From the NCBI RefSeq assembly GCF_002901445.1, contig NZ_PPPD01000001.1, forward strand, positions 2,920,501 through 2,984,500: a DNA stretch of 64,000 nucleotides. The letters are read 5' to 3'. The notes beneath the pieces were generated by a model, which saw nothing but the letters and a program-made list of their open reading frames with translations, was not told the origin of the DNA and made no database searches. This document shows, piece by piece, positions 11,442 to 23,318 of this stretch. How positions within the stretch are numbered: the stretch's first letter is position 1; each line of letters begins with the position of its first letter. The stretch comes from Deinococcus koreensis (GTDB taxonomy: Bacteria; Deinococcota; Deinococci; Deinococcales; Deinococcaceae). A program made the position numbers and the translations under genes.

Positions 11442-14309
11442 ATGTCAGACCTGAGCGTGAGCCCGGATGGGGCCCGCCCTGACCCCGAACTCTGGTTCCA
11501 CACGCTGACGGACACCCTGGCCTGTGCCCGCAGCGTGGCCGACCTCCAGGCGGCCGGGCTCGGGCCAGCCCTGCAGGCACTGGGGATCGGCGCCGCCAGC
11601 GCGGTGTGGGTGCCCTGCCCAGAGGCTTCCTCCCCTGCAGACCAGCCAGGGGACGGCGAGCGACCCACCCTGGTGCCGCTCTCCGCCGGGCCGCTGACCC
11701 TGCTGAACCTCACGGGCACCGGCGCCGGCACACCCGTAGAAGTTGCCCTGAACGGCGAGGCCCTGTACTTTCCGGACGCGGGGGCGCTGGGACAGACGTC
11801 TCCGGAACGGGGTGGACAGGTGGGGGGGGTCGCCTCGGCGGCCGTCCTGCCGCTGTGGCTGGGCGGGGTGATCCTGGGGGCGCTGGCGCTGGAGTTTCCC
11901 GCCCCAGAGGACTTCGCGCCCCCCCGGCGGCGGCAGCTGCAGACCCTGGCCGCCCTGCTGGCGCAGGGACTGGCGCGAGTGCTCGGCGATCAGCCGGGGC
12001 CGCAGCCGGGCGGCCGCACGGACAGAGCCGGCAGCCCCCAGGACAGTGGCGCGCAGGACGCCTTCGTCGCCTTCACCGAGGCGGTCGGAACGCAGACGGA
12101 CATGCACAGCCTGACCCGACAGGCGGTCGGCGCCCTGCTGGCCCAGTTCGGAGATGCGGAGGCAGCGTATTTCGTGAGGCGGGACGGGCTGTTCACGCTC
12201 TTCGCCTGGACGCCGGACATGGAGCAGGACGCGGAACTGCTGTCGACCCTGAGGGCCGGTCTGCCGCTGGACACGCCGATCTTTGCCCAGTCGCTGCAGA
12301 CCATGCAGCCCGTTTTCGTCGACCACTGGGACGCCCAGGCCGGGCAGGTGGCGCAGTCCGGGGCCTTCGCCTCGGCCGCCACCGCACCGATCGTGCTGGA
12401 CGGCGAGGTGCGCGGGATGCTCTCGGCGGGCCTGCGCCGCTCCGGCGGCTGGACGGCGCGCGACCGGGCCGTGTTCCAGGCGGTGGCGCGCAGCCTGCGA
12501 CTGGCCCTGGAGCGCGCAGACATCACCGCCCAGCTGGAGGCCAGGAACACCGAGCTGGCCGCGCGCACCGGCGCCCTGGAGAGCTTCGCGGAGCTGACCC
12601 GCGATCTGAACCTGCTGGGCGACCCGGCCGCCCTGGTGCGGCGCGCGCAGGAGGTGGCCGTGAGCCTGATCCCCAGCGGCTTCGCGATGTACTACGAACT
12701 GGAGGATCAGGTCTGGCACCTGAAATCGCAGGTGGGCGCCCCGGCCGATCCGGCGCTCGGCGCCCTGCTGAGCACCCCACTGCCCTACGCCCAGGCGCGG
12801 GATTTCCAGCTGCCCTGGGACAGCGGCCAGCCGTTCTACACCGATGCGGGCAATGCCGGGCGAGACACCCGCCTGCCCGGCACCGAGGGCCTGGAGTGCA
12901 GCGCCATCCTGCCCGTGCTGGTCGGCACGCAGCGGCAGGGCATGTTCGGCTACGGCCTCGACGGGCGTCGCCTGTGGTCGGCGGCCGACCGCGCGGTGCT
13001 GGAGAGCGTCGTTCGCTCGCTGGGGCTGGCCCTGGAGCGCACCCTGCAGACCCGCCGGCTGCGGGAGGAGCGCGCCGCGCTGGAGGCTTTCACGGTCTTC
13101 ACCGAGGCGGCGGGAGTGCAGACCGACGTGCTGGGCCTCTCGCACCAGGCCTTCGAGGTGCTCCGGGCACGCTTCAGCGACACCAGCACCTCGGTGTACT
13201 ACCAGCTCGAGGAGGATCGGCTGGTGGCCCGCAGCTGGTCTCCGGACATCGAGGATCAGCCAGAGCTGCTGGCCGTCCTGCGCGCCGGCCTGCCGCTGGA
13301 TACCCCCCTGTTCGCCGAGGCGATCCGCAGCGGCGAGGCGACCTTTACCGAGCGCTGGGACTCGGCGCGCCAGCAGATCGCCCACACCGAGGCCTACGGC
13401 GCCGCCGCCGTGTACCCGCTGAGGGTGCAGGGCCGACTCTTCGCGTTCATGGGGCTGGGCCTGCGGAGCAGCCGCAACTGGACGGAGCAGGACGCGGCCG
13501 TGCTGCGGGCGGTGGGGCGCGGGCTGACCCTGGCGCTGGAACGTGCCGCCGTGGTGGCGCAGCTCGCGCAGCGCACCCGTGAGCTGGAACACAGCAACGC
13601 GGAGCTGGAGCAGTTCGCCTACGTGGCCAGCCACGACCTCCAGGAACCGCTCCGCAGCGTCACCAGTTTCGCCCAGCTGCTGGCGTCCCGCTATCAGGGG
13701 CACCCGGACGGCCCCCAGGACGAAAGGGTGCAGACCTACGTCCAGGTCATCACCGAGGGTACCAGCCGCATGGCGCAGCTGATCCAGGATCTGCTGGCCT
13801 TTTCGCGGGTGGCCACCTCGGAGGCGCCCTTCGTGACCGTGCAGACCGGGCAGGTCGTCGCGCGGGTCATGCAGGATCTGTCGGCCCAGCAGGAGCGCAC
13901 GCAGGCCCAGGTCAGGGTGGCCGAGCTCCCGGATGTGCTGGGCGACCCCTCGCAGCTGCGCCAGCTCTTCCAGAACCTGATCGGCAACGCCCTCAAGTTC
14001 ACGGCCCCCGGCCGCCCGCCCGTGGTACAGGTGCGGGCCGAGGCGCAGGGCGGGCTGATCCGCTTCAGCGTGTCCGACAACGGCATCGGCATCGAGCCGC
14101 AGCACCACGAGCGGATCTTCGGCATCTTCCAGCGCCTGCACGCCCGCGACGTCTACGAGGGCAGCGGTATCGGCCTGTCGATCGCCCGCAAGATCGTCGA
14201 GCGCCACCGGGGCCATCTGGGGCTGAGTTCCAGCGGCGTGGGCACGACCTTCTCCTTCACCCTGCCGGCCGCGCCAGACTCGGAGGCCGCGCCTCCAGCG
14301 TCGGCCTAG
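11442..14309 (+). CDS. Multi-GAF sensor histidine kinase
   Basis: A 955-residue soluble sensor kinase. An N-terminal GAF-like region (about 1-180) is followed by three more GAF-type units (about 207-365, 379-530 and 547-705). The first and third of those are clear internal duplicates (FTEAVGTQTD and FTEAAGVQTD; LRAGLPLDTPIFA and LRAGLPLDTPLFA). The H-box FAYVASHDLQEPLRS has phospho-acceptor His731. The N-box LIGNALKF and G-boxes DNGIGIE and EGSGIGLSIARKI follow. This is the phytochrome-like kinase architecture, but no bilin Cys is evident. A TATTCT -10 six bases before the ATG suggests leaderless expression. No response regulator lies next door. Its stop overlaps the convergent cyclase gene. 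Confidence 0.92.
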   Translation: MSDLSVSPDGARPDPELWFHTLTDTLACARSVADLQAAGLGPALQALGIGAASAVWVPCPEASSPADQPGDGERPTLVPLSAGPLTLLNLTGTGAGTPVEVALNGEALYFPDAGALGQTSPERGGQVGGVASAAVLPLWLGGVILGALALEFPAPEDFAPPRRRQLQTLAALLAQGLARVLGDQPGPQPGGRTDRAGSPQDSGAQDAFVAFTEAVGTQTDMHSLTRQAVGALLAQFGDAEAAYFVRRDGLFTLFAWTPDMEQDAELLSTLRAGLPLDTPIFAQSLQTMQPVFVDHWDAQAGQVAQSGAFASAATAPIVLDGEVRGMLSAGLRRSGGWTARDRAVFQAVARSLRLALERADITAQLEARNTELAARTGALESFAELTRDLNLLGDPAALVRRAQEVAVSLIPSGFAMYYELEDQVWHLKSQVGAPADPALGALLSTPLPYAQARDFQLPWDSGQPFYTDAGNAGRDTRLPGTEGLECSAILPVLVGTQRQGMFGYGLDGRRLWSAADRAVLESVVRSLGLALERTLQTRRLREERAALEAFTVFTEAAGVQTDVLGLSHQAFEVLRARFSDTSTSVYYQLEEDRLVARSWSPDIEDQPELLAVLRAGLPLDTPLFAEAIRSGEATFTERWDSARQQIAHTEAYGAAAVYPLRVQGRLFAFMGLGLRSSRNWTEQDAAVLRAVGRGLTLALERAAVVAQLAQRTRELEHSNAELEQFAYVASHDLQEPLRSVTSFAQLLASRYQGHPDGPQDERVQTYVQVITEGTSRMAQLIQDLLAFSRVATSEAPFVTVQTGQVVARVMQDLSAQQERTQAQVRVAELPDVLGDPSQLRQLFQNLIGNALKFTAPGRPPVVQVRAEAQGGLIRFSVSDNGIGIEPQHHERIFGIFQRLHARDVYEGSGIGLSIARKIVERHRGHLGLSSSGVGTTFSFTLPAAPDSEAAPPASA

Positions 14310-15196
14310 CGGCGGGGGGTCTGGCCGACCGTGTCGGCTTTCACGCCGGGCACCCTGACCTCGAACATCAGTTCCCAGCGCTTGCCGGTGATCAGCAGCG
14401 TGCCCCGTTCCGGGATGAAGGCGATGCCGTTCGGAACGTCGTCGAAGGTCAGTGGCCTGCCAGAGCGCACGGCCTGCAGGCTGGCCTCGCGGGTCAGGTT
14501 CGCCACGTCGATCCAGGCCGTGACCCGGCCCGTCTGGGGGTCGATCCGGGCGATCCGGTCGCTGAGCCAGACGTTGGCGTAGATCTGGCCCTGCACGTAT
14601 TCCAGCTCGTTGAGGTTCTTCACCGGCTGACCCTGATCCGTGACCTGTACGCTCCGGCGAACCGCGAAGGTCTTGGGATCGCGCCAGACCAGCGTGGAGG
14701 TGCCGTTGCTCATGATCAGCGCCCGGCCGTCGGTGGTCAGGCCCCAGCCCTCGCCGCTGTAGCGGTAGCGGCCGGTCTCGCGCAGGGTCTTGGCGTCGAA
14801 GGTAAAGGCCACGCCGTCCTGCCAGGTCAGGTGGTAGGCCACGCCCCCCAGCACGGTCACGCCCTCGCCGAAGGACGTCGCGATCGGCGTCTCCGTTTCG
14901 GCCAGCACCCGCCCCGTCTTCAGGTTCAGGCGCCGGACACCGGAGGCCCCGACCTGACCGGTGCTCTCGATATACACGCCGTCGCCCAGATACTGCAGCC
15001 CCTCGGTAAAGGCCAGGCGGTCGTGCGGGTGGCGGGCCGTGACCACGGGCGTGAGCACCGGGGTGCGGCCCTGGGCGCTGCCCGGCGCTCCTGCGCCCGC
15101 CGAGCCCGAACCCGCCGGGCCAGGGCCGGTCACCGGCTGGGCCAGGGCCGCCGAAGCGAGCAGGGTGGAGAGCAGCAGGGGTAGGGAGACGCGCAC
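14306..15196 (-). CDS. Secreted glutaminyl-peptide cyclotransferase
   Basis: A 296-residue protein of the bacterial/plant glutamine cyclotransferase family (five-bladed propeller), which forms N-terminal pyroglutamate. The signal peptide is MRVSLPLLLSTLLASAALA, followed by a Gly/Ala/Pro linker. Family motifs are HDRLAFTEGLQYLGDG, ATSFGEGVTVLGG, VKNLNELEYVQGQIYANVW and WIDVANL. The GTG at 15196 is chosen because it starts directly at the signal peptide; no other in-frame start nearby gives an N-region. It should act in the periplasm or cell envelope. It is convergent with the histidine kinase. Confidence 0.88.
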   Translation of the reverse strand: MRVSLPLLLSTLLASAALAQPVTGPGPAGSGSAGAGAPGSAQGRTPVLTPVVTARHPHDRLAFTEGLQYLGDGVYIESTGQVGASGVRRLNLKTGRVLAETETPIATSFGEGVTVLGGVAYHLTWQDGVAFTFDAKTLRETGRYRYSGEGWGLTTDGRALIMSNGTSTLVWRDPKTFAVRRSVQVTDQGQPVKNLNELEYVQGQIYANVWLSDRIARIDPQTGRVTAWIDVANLTREASLQAVRSGRPLTFDDVPNGIAFIPERGTLLITGKRWELMFEVRVPGVKADTVGQTPRR

Positions 15197-15273
15197 TCCC
15201 CCATGGTAGTGGCAAGCCGGTGGGGCAGGTGACCGCCGTGCCCCGTCCCGCCTTTGGCCCACCTTTGGGAAGT

Positions 15274-15357
15274 GTTCAGATGGACTGGGTTCAGATGGGC
15301 CGGGTTCAGATGGGCCGGGTTAAGACGAACTGTGTTCACAGCGAGACGGGTTCAGAG
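15274..15357. repeat. 15-bp tandem repeat, about five units
   Basis: Units of GTTCAGATGGGCCGG start at 15274, 15289, 15304, 15319 and 15334, and a partial unit at 15350 runs into the queG stop. The copies diverge toward the right. The unit is a multiple of three, so an open frame crosses it by chance. Confidence 0.75.
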
Positions 15358-16440
15358 GTGGCCGGCGGCGGCCCGCACCGCCTCGTGGGGATCGCTCTGC
15401 AGCGGGCGCAGATGCCGGGGTTCGTCCCACTGCGTCAGGGCCCAGGCGGCGGCCTCGCGCACCTCCCAGGTGGGGTCGGCGGCGCCGGCCAGCAGCAGCG
15501 GCCAGCCCTGCGGAGCGCGGGTGTTGCCCAGCACGGTCAGGGCGTTGCGGGCCATGCCCTTGCGGCGCGGGCGCAGGAAGGCGCTGCCGGCGAAGGCGCG
15601 CTCGAAGCCCCGCTCGCTGACCCCGAAGAAGCGGCCCAGATCGGGAAACGCCAGCTCGGGCTCGGGCCGCAGCAGTGTAGCCAGCGGGCCGGCGTGCTCG
15701 CTCCACGGACAGACCTCACTGCACACGTCGCAGCCGAACAGCCAGTCGCCCACGCCAGGGCGCAGCTCCAGGGGCAGCGGGCCCCGGTGCTCGATGGTCA
15801 GGTACGAGATACAGCGCCGCGCGTCGATGGCCCGGTCGTCCCCGATGGCGTTCGTGGGGCAGGCGGCCACGCAGCGAAAGCAGCGGCCGCAGCGATCCGG
15901 ATGATCCTGGGGTGGCCCCTGTAGCGGCAGGTCGGTCAGCAGCACCGCCAGGGTCACGAAGGCGCCCAGGCGCGTGCTCACCAGCATTCCGGACTTGCCG
16001 CGCCAGCCCAGGAAGCCGCCCGCCGCGAACAGCCGCTCCATCACCGGGCCGTGATCCACGTAGCCCCGCGCCCGTACGCCCAGCGCGGCCGCCTCCTGTT
16101 CCAGGCGGCTCAGCACGGGCTGGAGCTGGTCGTGGTAGTCGGGCGTCCAGGCGTAGCGCGCCACCCGGCCCACCCGCACGCCGCCGGCCGGCTTCGGCGG
16201 CTCCGTGAAGGCGTGAGACACGCCCAGCACTAGCACGCTGCCCACGCCTTCCAGCCGGCTGGACGGATCGGCGCGGGCGGGCAACTGCCGTTCCAGATAG
16301 CCCATGCCCGCGTGCCGACCGGCCGCGAGCCAGCCAGCGTACTCGTCTACGGCGCCCTGCGGAACCTGCGCCGGTGCCCAGCCCACCGCGTCCGCGCCCA
16401 GATGCTGCGCGAGGTCGGCGAGGGTCTCGGCGGCGCTCAT
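15352..16440 (-). CDS. queG: Epoxyqueuosine reductase
   Basis: A 362-residue cobalamin-dependent iron-sulfur enzyme for the last step of queuosine synthesis in tRNA wobble positions. Two [4Fe-4S] sets are visible: CGRCFRCVAACPTNAI and FGCDVCSEVCPW. An N-terminal cobalamin domain (VGWAPAQVPQ) precedes them, and HEAT-like repeats (PTWEVREAAAWALTQW, DPHEAVRAAAGHL) close the C-terminus. ATG 16440 is the first Met before the conserved start, and a CATACT box lies seven bases upstream. The family length (about 350-380) is matched. Confidence 0.93.
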   Translation of the reverse strand: MSAAETLADLAQHLGADAVGWAPAQVPQGAVDEYAGWLAAGRHAGMGYLERQLPARADPSSRLEGVGSVLVLGVSHAFTEPPKPAGGVRVGRVARYAWTPDYHDQLQPVLSRLEQEAAALGVRARGYVDHGPVMERLFAAGGFLGWRGKSGMLVSTRLGAFVTLAVLLTDLPLQGPPQDHPDRCGRCFRCVAACPTNAIGDDRAIDARRCISYLTIEHRGPLPLELRPGVGDWLFGCDVCSEVCPWSEHAGPLATLLRPEPELAFPDLGRFFGVSERGFERAFAGSAFLRPRRKGMARNALTVLGNTRAPQGWPLLLAGAADPTWEVREAAAWALTQWDEPRHLRPLQSDPHEAVRAAAGHL

Positions 16441-16603
16441 GCCTGGAAGTATGCCCTCCCCAGGGTGAGCGCCGCTGGAAGGTTCGTCACACCGACAGGA
16501 AAGCCGGCGCAACGCAAGAAGCGGCGACCACTTCAAGTGCCCTGCCCGAACCGTGCCCCTGCTGTCGCTCGACCGCTCGACGGTTCGACCCTTCAACAGC
16601 TCC

Positions 16604-17548
16604 CTACAGGCTGGCCTTCGCCATCTTCCAGGCGTTCTCGAAGCCCTCGCCGCGCTCGGGGCGGGCCATCACGCGGCCCAGGCCCTGCGCCAGGGTCATG
16701 CTGGGCACGTTCATCTCGGTCACGCGCCGAACACCTTCCCACACGGCCTCGGCGCGCGCCACCTCGCCCGCTTCGGCGTTCAGGGCAAAGCGCACGCCGT
16801 CGCCGCTCAGTTCCACGCCGCACAGGTCGCCGTTCTCGCGCCCGCAGCGGCCCGATTTGAAGGTCACGTTCCGCAGGTCACGCCACTTCAGGGTGTCGGC
16901 GACGAAGCCCGCGAACAGCCGGGCGGGCAGATCCTTGCGCCCGGAATAGCGCACGGTCAGGTGGGTGATCCGGGGGAGCTGCCGGGCGGCGTCGGGCGAG
17001 TCGAAGACCTGGGCCAGCGCCTCGCGCCACGGTGCCGAGCGGCTCCAGCCCAGGTCGGCCAGCGCGTAGTGGCGCGCCGGGGGGACGTCCAGCGAGAGCG
17101 AGTCGCAGATGATCTGGTCGGCCACGTCGGTCAGCTCGTGCATGAGGACGCCGCCGGGCTTGGTGTCGGCGCCCCACCAGACATGGTTGACCGTGGCTGG
17201 GCGCAGCAGCGGCAGGATCGCGCCCTGCAGCTGCCCGGCGTTGGCGTCCAGGGTCAACCTCTCCACGTACAGCCCGCCGTGCTGCGGCACCAGGCTGGCG
17301 TGCACCTTCAGGTCGTCCGAGCCGTCCATCACGCCGATGATCTGCCGCCCGGCGAAGCGCCCCTCCAGCCCCGCCAGCGCCTCCTCCACCCGCCGGACAT
17401 GGGCGTGAACGGTGAGCGCGATGATGTTGCCGGTGTAGGCCCGCGTCTCCACGTTTGTCTGCGCCCACAGCTCGTCCAGCGTGCTCTGGGCGCGGCGCAC
17501 GGAAGTCAGGGCCGGCCCCAGCGGCTTCAGGTCGGTGGCGTAGGTCAT
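16604..17548 (-). CDS. opcA: Glucose-6-phosphate dehydrogenase assembly protein OpcA
   Basis: A 314-residue protein of the OpcA family, which in cyanobacteria and actinobacteria activates or assembles Zwf. Recognised from [50 protein letters not shown] wording in the middle and [11 protein letters not shown], and from its place just downstream of zwf. ATG 17548 overlaps the stop of a 39-codon bridge frame (ATGA), with AGAGG six bases upstream. It is the last gene of gnd-zwf-opcA. Confidence 0.9.
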   Translation of the reverse strand: MTYATDLKPLGPALTSVRRAQSTLDELWAQTNVETRAYTGNIIALTVHAHVRRVEEALAGLEGRFAGRQIIGVMDGSDDLKVHASLVPQHGGLYVERLTLDANAGQLQGAILPLLRPATVNHVWWGADTKPGGVLMHELTDVADQIICDSLSLDVPPARHYALADLGWSRSAPWREALAQVFDSPDAARQLPRITHLTVRYSGRKDLPARLFAGFVADTLKWRDLRNVTFKSGRCGRENGDLCGVELSGDGVRFALNAEAGEVARAEAVWEGVRRVTEMNVPSMTLAQGLGRVMARPERGEGFENAWKMAKASL

Positions 17549-17664
17549 ATGCCGCCTCTGGCGGCGCAGAAGGTGGATGGCAGATGGCAGAGGGCAAAAA
17601 CCCAGGTTGCAGTCATGCCATCAGCCATCAGCCCTCTGCCATCTGCCATCGGCCGCTCTTTCAT
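17545..17664 (-). CDS. Bridge micro-ORF between zwf and opcA
   Basis: A 39-codon frame ([16 protein letters not shown]...) starts in an ATGA overlap with the zwf stop and ends in an ATGA overlap with the opcA start. It runs through the perfect 20-bp hairpin of heptad repeats. Overlaps at both ends strongly suggest that ribosomes travel across. The peptide itself may have no role. No homologue is recognised. Confidence 0.45.
   Translation of the reverse strand: MKERPMADGRGLMADGMTATWVFALCHLPSTFCAARGGI
17576..17650. repeat. 20-bp perfect inverted repeat of GCCATCN heptads
   Basis: The left arm 17576-17595 (GATGGCAGATGGCAGAGGGC) is the exact complement of 17631-17650. The 35-nt loop contains two further heptads (GCCATCA). 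It would form a very stable mRNA hairpin inside the operon. Confidence 0.85.
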
Positions 17665-19388
17665 AGTCTCCTCCAGCGCCGATCCGGGCCGATCAGCTCG
17701 TCGGCGGCGTCGGGGCCCCAGGTGCCGGAGGTGTAGTTCGGGAACTCGGGGGCCGACCCGCCCTCCCAGGCTTCCAGGATGCCGCTCACGAGCTGCCAGG
17801 CGTGATCGACCTCGTCCTCGCGGGGGAAGAGGGTCGCGTCGCCCAGCAGGGCGTCGAGCAGCAGCCGGGAATACGGACTTTCCAGCTGCGCCCCGAAGGC
17901 GTCGTAGCGGAAGTCCATCACGACCTCGCGCAGCACCATCTCTTGCCCCGGTGTCTTGGAGGAGAACTTCAGGCTCACGCCCTCGTCGGGCTGGATGCGG
18001 AAGGCCAGCACGTTGCGCTCCAGGCCGCCCGGGAAGATGCCCAGCGGCGGGCGCTTGAACACCACCGCGATCTCGGTGACCTTCTTGGGCAGCCGCTTGC
18101 CGGTTCGCAGGAAGAAGGGCACGCCCTGCCAGCGCCAGTTGTCCACCTCCAGCTTGACCGCCACGTAGGTCGGGGTGGGGGAAGCCGGACGGACGTTGGG
18201 CTCCTGGCGGTAGCCCGGCACCTTGGCCCCGTCCATGGTGCCGGGGCCGTACTGCCCGCGCACGGCCACACTCTTCACGCGCCCGCGCGGGATCTCCCTC
18301 ACCGCCCGCAGCACCTTGACCTTCTCGTCGCGGATCGCCTCGGCGTCGAAGGCGGCCGGAGCTTCCATGGCGGTCAGGGCGAAGAGCTGCATCAGGTGGT
18401 TCTGCAGCATGTCGCGCACCACGCCGGCTTCCTCGTAGTAGCCGGCGCGGCCCTCCAGCCCCAGATCCTCCGAGGCGGTGATCTGCACATGATCGACGTA
18501 GCCCCGGTTCCACAGCGGTTCGAAGATGGCGTTGCCAAATCTGATCGCCATCAGGTTCTGCACCGTCTCCTTGCCCAGATAGTGGTCGATGCGGTAGACC
18601 TGCGATTCGTCCCAGGACTTGTGGATGGCGTCGTTCAGCTCGCGGGCGCTGTCCAGGTCGCGGCCGAAGGGCTTCTCGATGACCAGCCGGCGCCAGCCCT
18701 CGGATTCGTCGGCCAGGCCCAGGCGCCCCAGCCCGTTGCTGATCGGCTCGAAGAGGCTGGGCGGGGTGGAGAGGTAGAACAGCGCGTTCTTGCGCCCGCC
18801 GTGGTCGTCCTGGGCGCGGGCCAGCTCCTTGTCGATCAGGGCGTACACCTCGTCGCCGGAGAAGTCGCCGAACTCGTAGTAGAGCAGCTCGCGGAACTTC
18901 TCCAGGTTGCCGGGCTGCGGGGTGTCGGTTTCCTTACTGCCTTCCAGGGCCTGGATCACGAAGTCCTTGAACTGCTCGTCGTTCATGTCCTGGCGGCCGA
19001 TCCCGACGATGTTGAAGGCGCTGCCCAGCAGGCCGTCCTGCCACAGCCCGAACACGGCGGGCAGCAGCTTGCGCCGCGCCAGGTCGCCGGTCGCGCCGAA
19101 GATGACCAGCGTGGCGGGTTCGGGCGCCCGGCTGCGGCGCATGTGAGTGCGGAAGGGGTTGTGTGCCTCGCCGCCGGGCACAGCGGCGGGCACGCGCTTG
19201 CGCGACTTTCTGGTCGTGCCCTCGCCGCTGGCGGCCAGGGTGGCTGCGGTCGGCGCCGGTTGCGCCACGCCCACCTTCTCCGAGGCCCGTTTTTTCGTCA
19301 CGGCCTGGCGGGTGGCCTGTGGGGAGGTGGCCCGTGGGGCTGCCGGAGCGGCCTTCGTCCCGGCCGCCTTCTTGCGCGTTCCGGTCAT
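17661..19388 (-). CDS. zwf: Glucose-6-phosphate 1-dehydrogenase
   Basis: Oxidises glucose-6-phosphate with NADP+ in the oxidative pentose phosphate path. The NADP fold [21 protein letters not shown], the substrate/catalytic motif [23 protein letters not shown] and a normal C-terminal beta domain are present. The protein is 575 residues, longer than the usual 490-510, because an extra N-terminal tail of about 75 residues is rich in Lys, Ala, Pro and Thr ([19 protein letters not shown]). ATG 19388 overlaps the gnd stop (ATGA). A later start at Met about 81 would give a standard protein, so the tail deserves checking. Confidence 0.94.
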   Translation of the reverse strand: MTGTRKKAAGTKAAPAAPRATSPQATRQAVTKKRASEKVGVAQPAPTAATLAASGEGTTRKSRKRVPAAVPGGEAHNPFRTHMRRSRAPEPATLVIFGATGDLARRKLLPAVFGLWQDGLLGSAFNIVGIGRQDMNDEQFKDFVIQALEGSKETDTPQPGNLEKFRELLYYEFGDFSGDEVYALIDKELARAQDDHGGRKNALFYLSTPPSLFEPISNGLGRLGLADESEGWRRLVIEKPFGRDLDSARELNDAIHKSWDESQVYRIDHYLGKETVQNLMAIRFGNAIFEPLWNRGYVDHVQITASEDLGLEGRAGYYEEAGVVRDMLQNHLMQLFALTAMEAPAAFDAEAIRDEKVKVLRAVREIPRGRVKSVAVRGQYGPGTMDGAKVPGYRQEPNVRPASPTPTYVAVKLEVDNWRWQGVPFFLRTGKRLPKKVTEIAVVFKRPPLGIFPGGLERNVLAFRIQPDEGVSLKFSSKTPGQEMVLREVVMDFRYDAFGAQLESPYSRLLLDALLGDATLFPREDEVDHAWQLVSGILEAWEGGSAPEFPNYTSGTWGPDAADELIGPDRRWRRL

Positions 19389-20461
19389 TCGTCGCCCTTC
19401 ACGCGCTGCTGACCAGACTCGCCCAGCTGCTGGGCCTGGTCGGCGCTGCCGGTCGAGGCGGCGGCCGCGGCGGGAATGTTCTTCGGGGCGGCGGCCTCGG
19501 GATGCTCGCCGGCCTGCACGGCGGGCACCATACCCTCCTGCCTGGGCGCCTCCAGCGTCTTGACCGCGTGCCCGCCGAAGGCGCGGCGCATGGCCGAGAG
19601 CATCTGGCCGGCGTAGGAGACCTCCTGCTGGCTGCGAAAGCGCATCTGGGTCGCCAGCGTGATGACCGGGGTGGGCACGCCCAGCTCGATGGAGTCGATG
19701 ATCGTCCAGCGCCCCTCGCCGGAGTCGGCCACGTAGTCCGAGAGCTGCTCGAAATCGGCGGAGTTCTTCAGTGCCTCGGCGGTCAGGTCGAGCAGCCAGC
19801 TCCGCACGACCGAGCCGTGGCGCCACAGCTCCGCGATCTGGGCCATGTCCAGCTCGAAGTCCTTCTTGGCGTTCAGCAGCTCGAAGCCCTCGGCGTAGGC
19901 CTGCATCATGCCGTACTCGATGCCATTGTGCACCATCTTCACGTAATGCCCGCTGCCCGAAGGCCCCATGCGGCCCCAGCCGCGATCCGGCGCGGGGGCC
20001 AGCACCTCCAGCGCGGGGCGCAGGCGCTCCACGGCGTCCTCGGGGCCGCCGACCATCATGGCGTAGCCCTCCTTCAGGCCCCAGATCCCGCCCGAGGTGC
20101 CCACGTCGACGAAGTGCAGCCCCCGGGCGGCCAGTTCCTCGGCGCGGCGCTTGGTGTCGTTGAAATTGGAGTTCCCGCCGTCGATGATGATGTCGCCGGG
20201 CGAGAGGCGGGCGGCCAGGTCGTCGATGACTGACTGGGTGATCTTGCCGGCGGGCACCATCAGCCACACGGCGCGCGTTCCCGGCTCGCCCAGCGCGGCG
20301 ATAAAGTCGTCCATGGAGCGGGTGCCCTGGGCGCCGTGGGCCTCGATGTTCTGCAGGGCCTCCTCGGAGCGGTCGTAGCCGACCACGTGCTGGCCGCCCT
20401 GCTGCAGCCGCAGCACCATGTTGCCGCCCATTTTCCCCAGGCCAATCATGCCGATCTTCAT
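19385..20461 (-). CDS. gnd: 6-phosphogluconate dehydrogenase, short (GndA-like) type
   Basis: Decarboxylates 6-phosphogluconate to ribulose-5-phosphate. It has the N-terminal Rossmann motif [37 protein letters not shown], and the catalytic Lys/Asn region [23 protein letters not shown]. At 358 residues it belongs to the short form lacking the long C-terminal domain. The last 40 residues are low complexity (Ala, Gln, Gly). Shine-Dalgarno GGGAGGT precedes the ATG. It is the first gene of the gnd-zwf-opcA operon. Confidence 0.94.
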   Translation of the reverse strand: MKIGMIGLGKMGGNMVLRLQQGGQHVVGYDRSEEALQNIEAHGAQGTRSMDDFIAALGEPGTRAVWLMVPAGKITQSVIDDLAARLSPGDIIIDGGNSNFNDTKRRAEELAARGLHFVDVGTSGGIWGLKEGYAMMVGGPEDAVERLRPALEVLAPAPDRGWGRMGPSGSGHYVKMVHNGIEYGMMQAYAEGFELLNAKKDFELDMAQIAELWRHGSVVRSWLLDLTAEALKNSADFEQLSDYVADSGEGRWTIIDSIELGVPTPVITLATQMRFRSQQEVSYAGQMLSAMRRAFGGHAVKTLEAPRQEGMVPAVQAGEHPEAAAPKNIPAAAAASTGSADQAQQLGESGQQRVKGDE

Positions 20462-20620
20462 TCCGTACCTCCCGGCGGGGAAGCGCTTCCACGCCGCCTC
20501 CGTTCACGTCGGGCATGATACGCCGCCCACTTCGGCCGCTGGCCGGAGCTTAAGACATGGTGTTTCCCTGTGCCGGGGAGGCGGGACCCGTGCCCAGGCC
20601 CCAGGTGCTAGCGTGGGCTC

Positions 20621-21829
<1,209 letters not shown>

Positions 21830-21842
21830 GGCCCGACCCGAG

Positions 21843-22196
21843 ATGCTGGCGCTGGCCTACATCCTGTGTGAACGTCGTCCCCCACCGAGCAGCGACTGGG
21901 AGACCGAGGCGCGCTTCCTGATGCCGACTCCCTCCGCATTTCTGGAGGCGCTGGGCGCGGCGGGGCTGGCCGAGCGCCAGCATCCCGGCGACCTGAGCCT
22001 GCAGGTCAGCACCGATCTGCTGTTCGAGGACGGCGACATCGTGGGCCAGACCTGGGTGCGCCCGGACGAGCTGCCGGCGCTGCTGCCCCACGCCGACCCG
22101 GACATGGCGCTGCGCCTGCGGGCCTGGCTGGCCTTCGCCCAGGCCCTGCAGGCGGAGGGCCAGGACGCCCGGCTGATCATCTGGTTCATCCGCTAA
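21843..22196 (+). CDS. Hypothetical protein downstream of mqnC
   Basis: A 117-residue protein with no recognised domain. It is rich in Leu and Ala, acidic in the middle (TDLLFEDGDIVGQTWVRPDELPALL) and ends RLIIWFIR. There is no signal peptide or membrane span. It starts 13 bp after mqnC, so it may be part of the same transcript. GC and codon use match its neighbours, so it is probably a real lineage-specific gene. Confidence 0.65.
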   Translation: MLALAYILCERRPPPSSDWETEARFLMPTPSAFLEALGAAGLAERQHPGDLSLQVSTDLLFEDGDIVGQTWVRPDELPALLPHADPDMALRLRAWLAFAQALQAEGQDARLIIWFIR

Positions 22197-22245
22197 AGCC
22201 TGTGGAGACACGGTTGATCGCGCACACCGCTCTATGCTGGGCCGC

Positions 22246-23199
<954 letters not shown>

Positions 23200-23318
23200 A
23201 GCCGCCCGGATCTGGACGGGCCTCTTCCGGATCAGCGGCCCTGGCTGACCTCCCCAGCCCCGGGCTTCGCTGTTTCCGCCGGTTTGGAGTCTGAGTCCGG
23301 GCTCTCTATAGTCCCCTC

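Noticed and set aside
11445..15215. A 1256-codon minus-strand frame opposite the histidine kinase
   Set aside because: Antisense artefact of high GC. The kinase and cyclase genes explain the region.
15130..15339. Pentapeptide-repeat-like peptide (HLNPA units)
   Set aside because: It is produced by the 15-bp DNA repeat, has no ribosome site and overlaps the cyclase gene.
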